Origin: Epiperipatus broadwayi | Taxonomy: Eukaryota > Onychophora > Udeonychophora > Euonychophora > Peripatidae | Assembly (NCBI GenBank): GCA_028023455.1 | Contig: JAQFVV010000012.1 | Location: 6,668,499 to 6,732,498 of the forward strand | Reading direction: 5' to 3' | Length of the DNA: 64,000 nucleotides | In this document: positions 61,902 to 64,000 of the stretch, one piece after another | Layout: every line of letters starts with the position of its first letter | Numbering within the stretch: position 1 is the stretch's first letter | The notes under the pieces: model-generated | What the model saw: only the letters and a program-made list of their open reading frames with translations | What the model was told of the DNA's origin: nothing | Database searches by the model: none | Made by a program: the position numbers and the translations under genes

Positions 61902-62363
61902 GTGACTTATATTTTGAAACTCGCACACAGATTAAAAAACATTTGTACTAATAAGTATAATATCAGTTTTCACTCACTTCCATCTTTAAATAAATTATTA
62001 AATAACTCAAAAGACAACATACCTAGAGATGCTTCACATCAAATTGTATACAAAATTAATTACAAAGAACCTAATTGCTGGAAGTCTTTCTATAGTAAAG
62101 CCCGAGCTAATTTTTTACCAAGACTTGCACAGCATAAATATCGATACAGCCAGACCAAGAAAAGCAATAAATATTCTTCTGTTTTCTTGTATCATGAGTT
62201 GCAATCAGGCCATAACTTTGATCTCTCTAGGGTTAATATTGCTTGTTCCAAGAGAGATGACAGAAAGAGAAAGGTCAAGAATGTATGGACAATAGCTAAA
62301 GATGATCACAACATCAATAAAAAAGATTTTAGCACTCCTTTTTCTAAAAACTGGCACTTGTAG
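61902..62363 (+). CDS. Penelope-like C-terminal (GIY-YIG family) endonuclease fragment
   Basis: Open for 153 codons. QIVYKINYKEPNC corresponds to the 'vVYkI.C.dC' start of Penelope-like GIY-YIG endonucleases, RLAQHKYRYSQ to the conserved Arg...H helix, and LYHELQSGHNFDLSRVNI to the 'H....GH.fDw....I' part. The YIG tripeptide has changed (FYSK), so activity is doubtful. No RT is present, and the frame starts within the left inverted repeat. In full Penelope elements this domain follows RT. The ATG at 61902 (MTYILKLAHR) may not be the ancestral start. Confidence 0.65.
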   Translation: MTYILKLAHRLKNICTNKYNISFHSLPSLNKLLNNSKDNIPRDASHQIVYKINYKEPNCWKSFYSKARANFLPRLAQHKYRYSQTKKSNKYSSVFLYHELQSGHNFDLSRVNIACSKRDDRKRKVKNVWTIAKDDHNINKKDFSTPFSKNWHL

Positions 62364-62564
62364 CAACCACTTTCATCATTAGTGTGTAAATCTACTCCTA
62401 AAAATTCAATTTTATGATAATTTATTATTTAATATTCAAAAGTAACTTTAAATCTAGATCCCAACTTTCTTTAATCACATAATGCTATGATTATGTACTA
62501 CTCAGTATTTAAAGTGCTCAGCTTTAAATAAATTTTCTTTATTACAAATTCAAACCTGTTTTGT

Positions 62565-62672
62565 GTTTTGTTTTTTTTATATGTCAACGCATCGGCTGGA
62601 AAGTAAACCCACAAACCCGGGACAACTGCTTGTAAGGCAGCTGTGCTGACCACTCGACCACCAATGCTTGAC
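62565..62672 (-). mobile_element. tRNA-derived SINE (copy 9) nested in the TIR element
   Basis: TSD AACCTGTTTTGT at 62553-62564 and 62673-62684, lying in the right inverted repeat of the 61763-62742 element. Minus strand: GTCAAGCATTGGTGGTCGAG, B-box damaged (GGGTTTACTTTCC region), tail GCGTTGACATATAAAAAAAA. Confidence 0.9.
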
Positions 62673-62742
62673 AACCTGTTTTGTTGTTAAAAATATTTTA
62701 ACATTTTTTGAATCATTACGGTTATTGCAGAAAAATGGTAAA

Positions 62743-63330
62743 AAAAAATATTCTAGAATAACATTTATTAATTTGTAATAATTTTGTTATTGAATTAATG
62801 TCTGAAATGGAAAATGAAAAAATTAGAGAGTGAAAATAGAAACTTAGACTTCATCCTTTACAACAATGCAATCAGGAAACAAATTTAAAACATAAAAAAA
62901 AAAATACATAGCAAAATTTATTGAGTTTGTGCATGACTTAAAGAGTTAACCCTTAATATTTATATTTCTACAATCAGTCAGTGTATTCTATCTATATATT
63001 CAACTAAACACAAGTGTTTTTAAAAAATAGATATTTGATGCACTTTGTTGTTATTAATTACTTTATAATATTTTTTTACCATTAAAACCATGATGTTGGC
63101 AGACCTTCAGTTTTATTGCATAGGAATTTTATTCAGTATGATTGTAAGAAGTATCTGTTCTTTTGCTTTACTTTTTATAACTGGGTGAAGTTATCATTGT
63201 GTTTATACAGAGCCATGTGAGTTTATCTTTGAATATTTAATTTATAATATCTCTAATTCATATATCTGCTTTCTTCTACCAATTATAGATGCATAACTAG
63301 AAATTATTCACGTTATCAGCTTAAAACAGG
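62743..63330. other. AT-rich DNA, no gene seen
   Basis: Nothing recognised. Confidence 0.4.
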
Positions 63331-63505
63331 AAAAACTCTCCATGCAGTAGTGTCACTCAGTGCCAACCAGAGCAATCAAAGGATGCCAGAAGGCTTGTGC
63401 ATAAAATCCCCATCTTGTGCCTGCTCATCCAATATCCCCAGACTAGTTTCTGGCTTGTGGTCTTCATCAGTGAGGAGCTTTGGGTTTAAGAGTTTTGCCT
63501 GTTTT
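63331..63505 (-). repeat. Ribozyme-bearing repeat with short inverted ends
   Basis: AAAACAGGAAAAACTCT (63329-63345) is inverted at AGAGTTTTGCCTGTTTT (63489-63505). Between them lies sequence richer in G and C than the surroundings with a hammerhead motif on the minus strand and the phrase TCTGGGGATATT shared with the 38-kb insertion. Confidence 0.6.
63436..63475 (-). ncRNA. Hammerhead ribozyme motif (best formed in the window)
   Basis: Minus strand: helix I CCTCA pairs with TGGGG (5 bp, one G-U). Core CTGATGA is canonical (63470-63464). Helix II A-GAC-CACAA-GCC-A has two of three inner pairs. GAA, then ACTAGT folds a 2-bp helix III, followed by C as the H17 of a GUC triplet. Predicted cleavage lies between the complements of 63441 and 63440. 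Helix II mismatch may weaken activity. Confidence 0.65.
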
Positions 63506-64000
63506 AATAACAGTTATGTGCTAGCATAAGAAATGGTGATCATGTGATGTTATCAGCTTACTATTTTTTATAATAAAATTTGTTTAATTTAATTATGGTT
63601 ATGACTTTTTTTAAAAATCCATGTTAAATTTTCTATTAGTATTGATAATGATGATGAAAAGAAATCAGCATAACTTTAGAATTATATAAAACAAATTCAG
63701 TTTTGCAACAAATAATGGTTTAGATAAACTTACTTAGCATTACGCTGACTTTCAATTGTTGAAATAGAAGGGGAGGATATAGGTAGGTTAATATTTTTTC
63801 TCGAATCATGCCTTAAAAGTGGATTTTGCATAATTTTGATGCTGGTAAGGAGGATGACTGAACTCTTTAAATGGAAATCATTACTACTTCTTCAAGTGAA
63901 GATGAAAAAATTGCTTTCTTTAGAAATTTGTTTATATCAGCTTCTTAGTTTTTGTGATTGATTTCTTGGAAAAATTGGCTTTTTTTCCTTTATCAAAACT
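63506..64000. other. AT-rich DNA, no gene seen
   Basis: No recognised feature up to the window edge. Confidence 0.45.

Larger units (their letters stand above)
61763..62742 (+). mobile_element. TIR element enclosing a Penelope-type endonuclease, copy 2
   Basis: Left terminus (61800-61905: GTTTGAATTTGTAATAAAG, GCTGAGCAC.TTCAATAC) is the inverse of the right terminus (62440-62720), which is split by SINE copy 9. The inner frame is plus-strand. Same family as 44938-46190 in the opposite orientation. Confidence 0.8.

Noticed and set aside
1-64000. CRISPR array, prokaryotic operon or phage region
   Set aside because: No regularly spaced repeats with unique spacers, no Shine-Dalgarno-led gene series and no prokaryotic coding density.

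Overview
This window is AT-rich animal (invertebrate-type) nuclear DNA made almost entirely of transposable elements and their remains. I see no single-copy host gene, no rRNA or functional tRNA gene, no CRISPR array and no bacterial gene structure. Evidence for a metazoan genome: several clades of non-LTR retrotransposons, a Ty3/gypsy LTR element, a hAT transposon, Penelope-like endonuclease fragments, tRNA-derived SINEs with target-site duplications, and hammerhead-ribozyme motifs in repeats. The species cannot be fixed from the sequence alone.

Layout. 2.3-3.6 kb: a retroposon with a 19-bp target-site duplication (TSD); a relative lies in reverse at 60.3-61.5 kb. 6.8-8.4 kb: fossil LINE endonuclease/RT (minus). 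8.6-13.2 kb: Ty3/gypsy element (minus) with both LTRs, gag, protease and integrase but no RT/RNase H; its 5' LTR has taken three later insertions, one a palindrome with a hammerhead-like motif in each arm. 14-20 kb: SINEs, a MITE, a third hammerhead-like motif. 20.2-27.6 kb: long L1/Tx1-like LINE (minus) split by a nested RTE-type LINE. 28.8-29.4 kb: a fresh 295-bp tandem duplication. 31.7-35.9 kb: a LINE (plus) whose ORF1 is an SGNH esterase, bounded by a 13-bp TSD. 35.9-40.0 kb: a 4-kb imperfect palindrome with a 0.4-kb ribozyme-bearing insertion that starts at a predicted hammerhead cleavage site. 42-46 kb: SINEs and a terminal-inverted-repeat element carrying a Penelope-type endonuclease remnant. 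46.6-48.7 kb: hAT fossil (minus). 50.7-52.4 kb: second RTE copy (plus). 54.6-55.6 kb: a TIR element of tandem repeats. 59.8-62.7 kb: RTE tail, deleted retroposon, and a second TIR/Penelope element with an open 153-codon frame. 63.3-63.5 kb: the best-formed hammerhead motif.

How the parts relate. The LINEs encode endonuclease plus reverse transcriptase and are the likely source of machinery for the SINEs and short retroposons, all of which end in A-rich tails and sit in direct repeats. The most unusual signal is a set of hammerhead-ribozyme motifs in at least three unrelated repeat contexts, resembling what is known for Penelope-like elements and retrozymes. No gene set here looks like an operon or a defence system.
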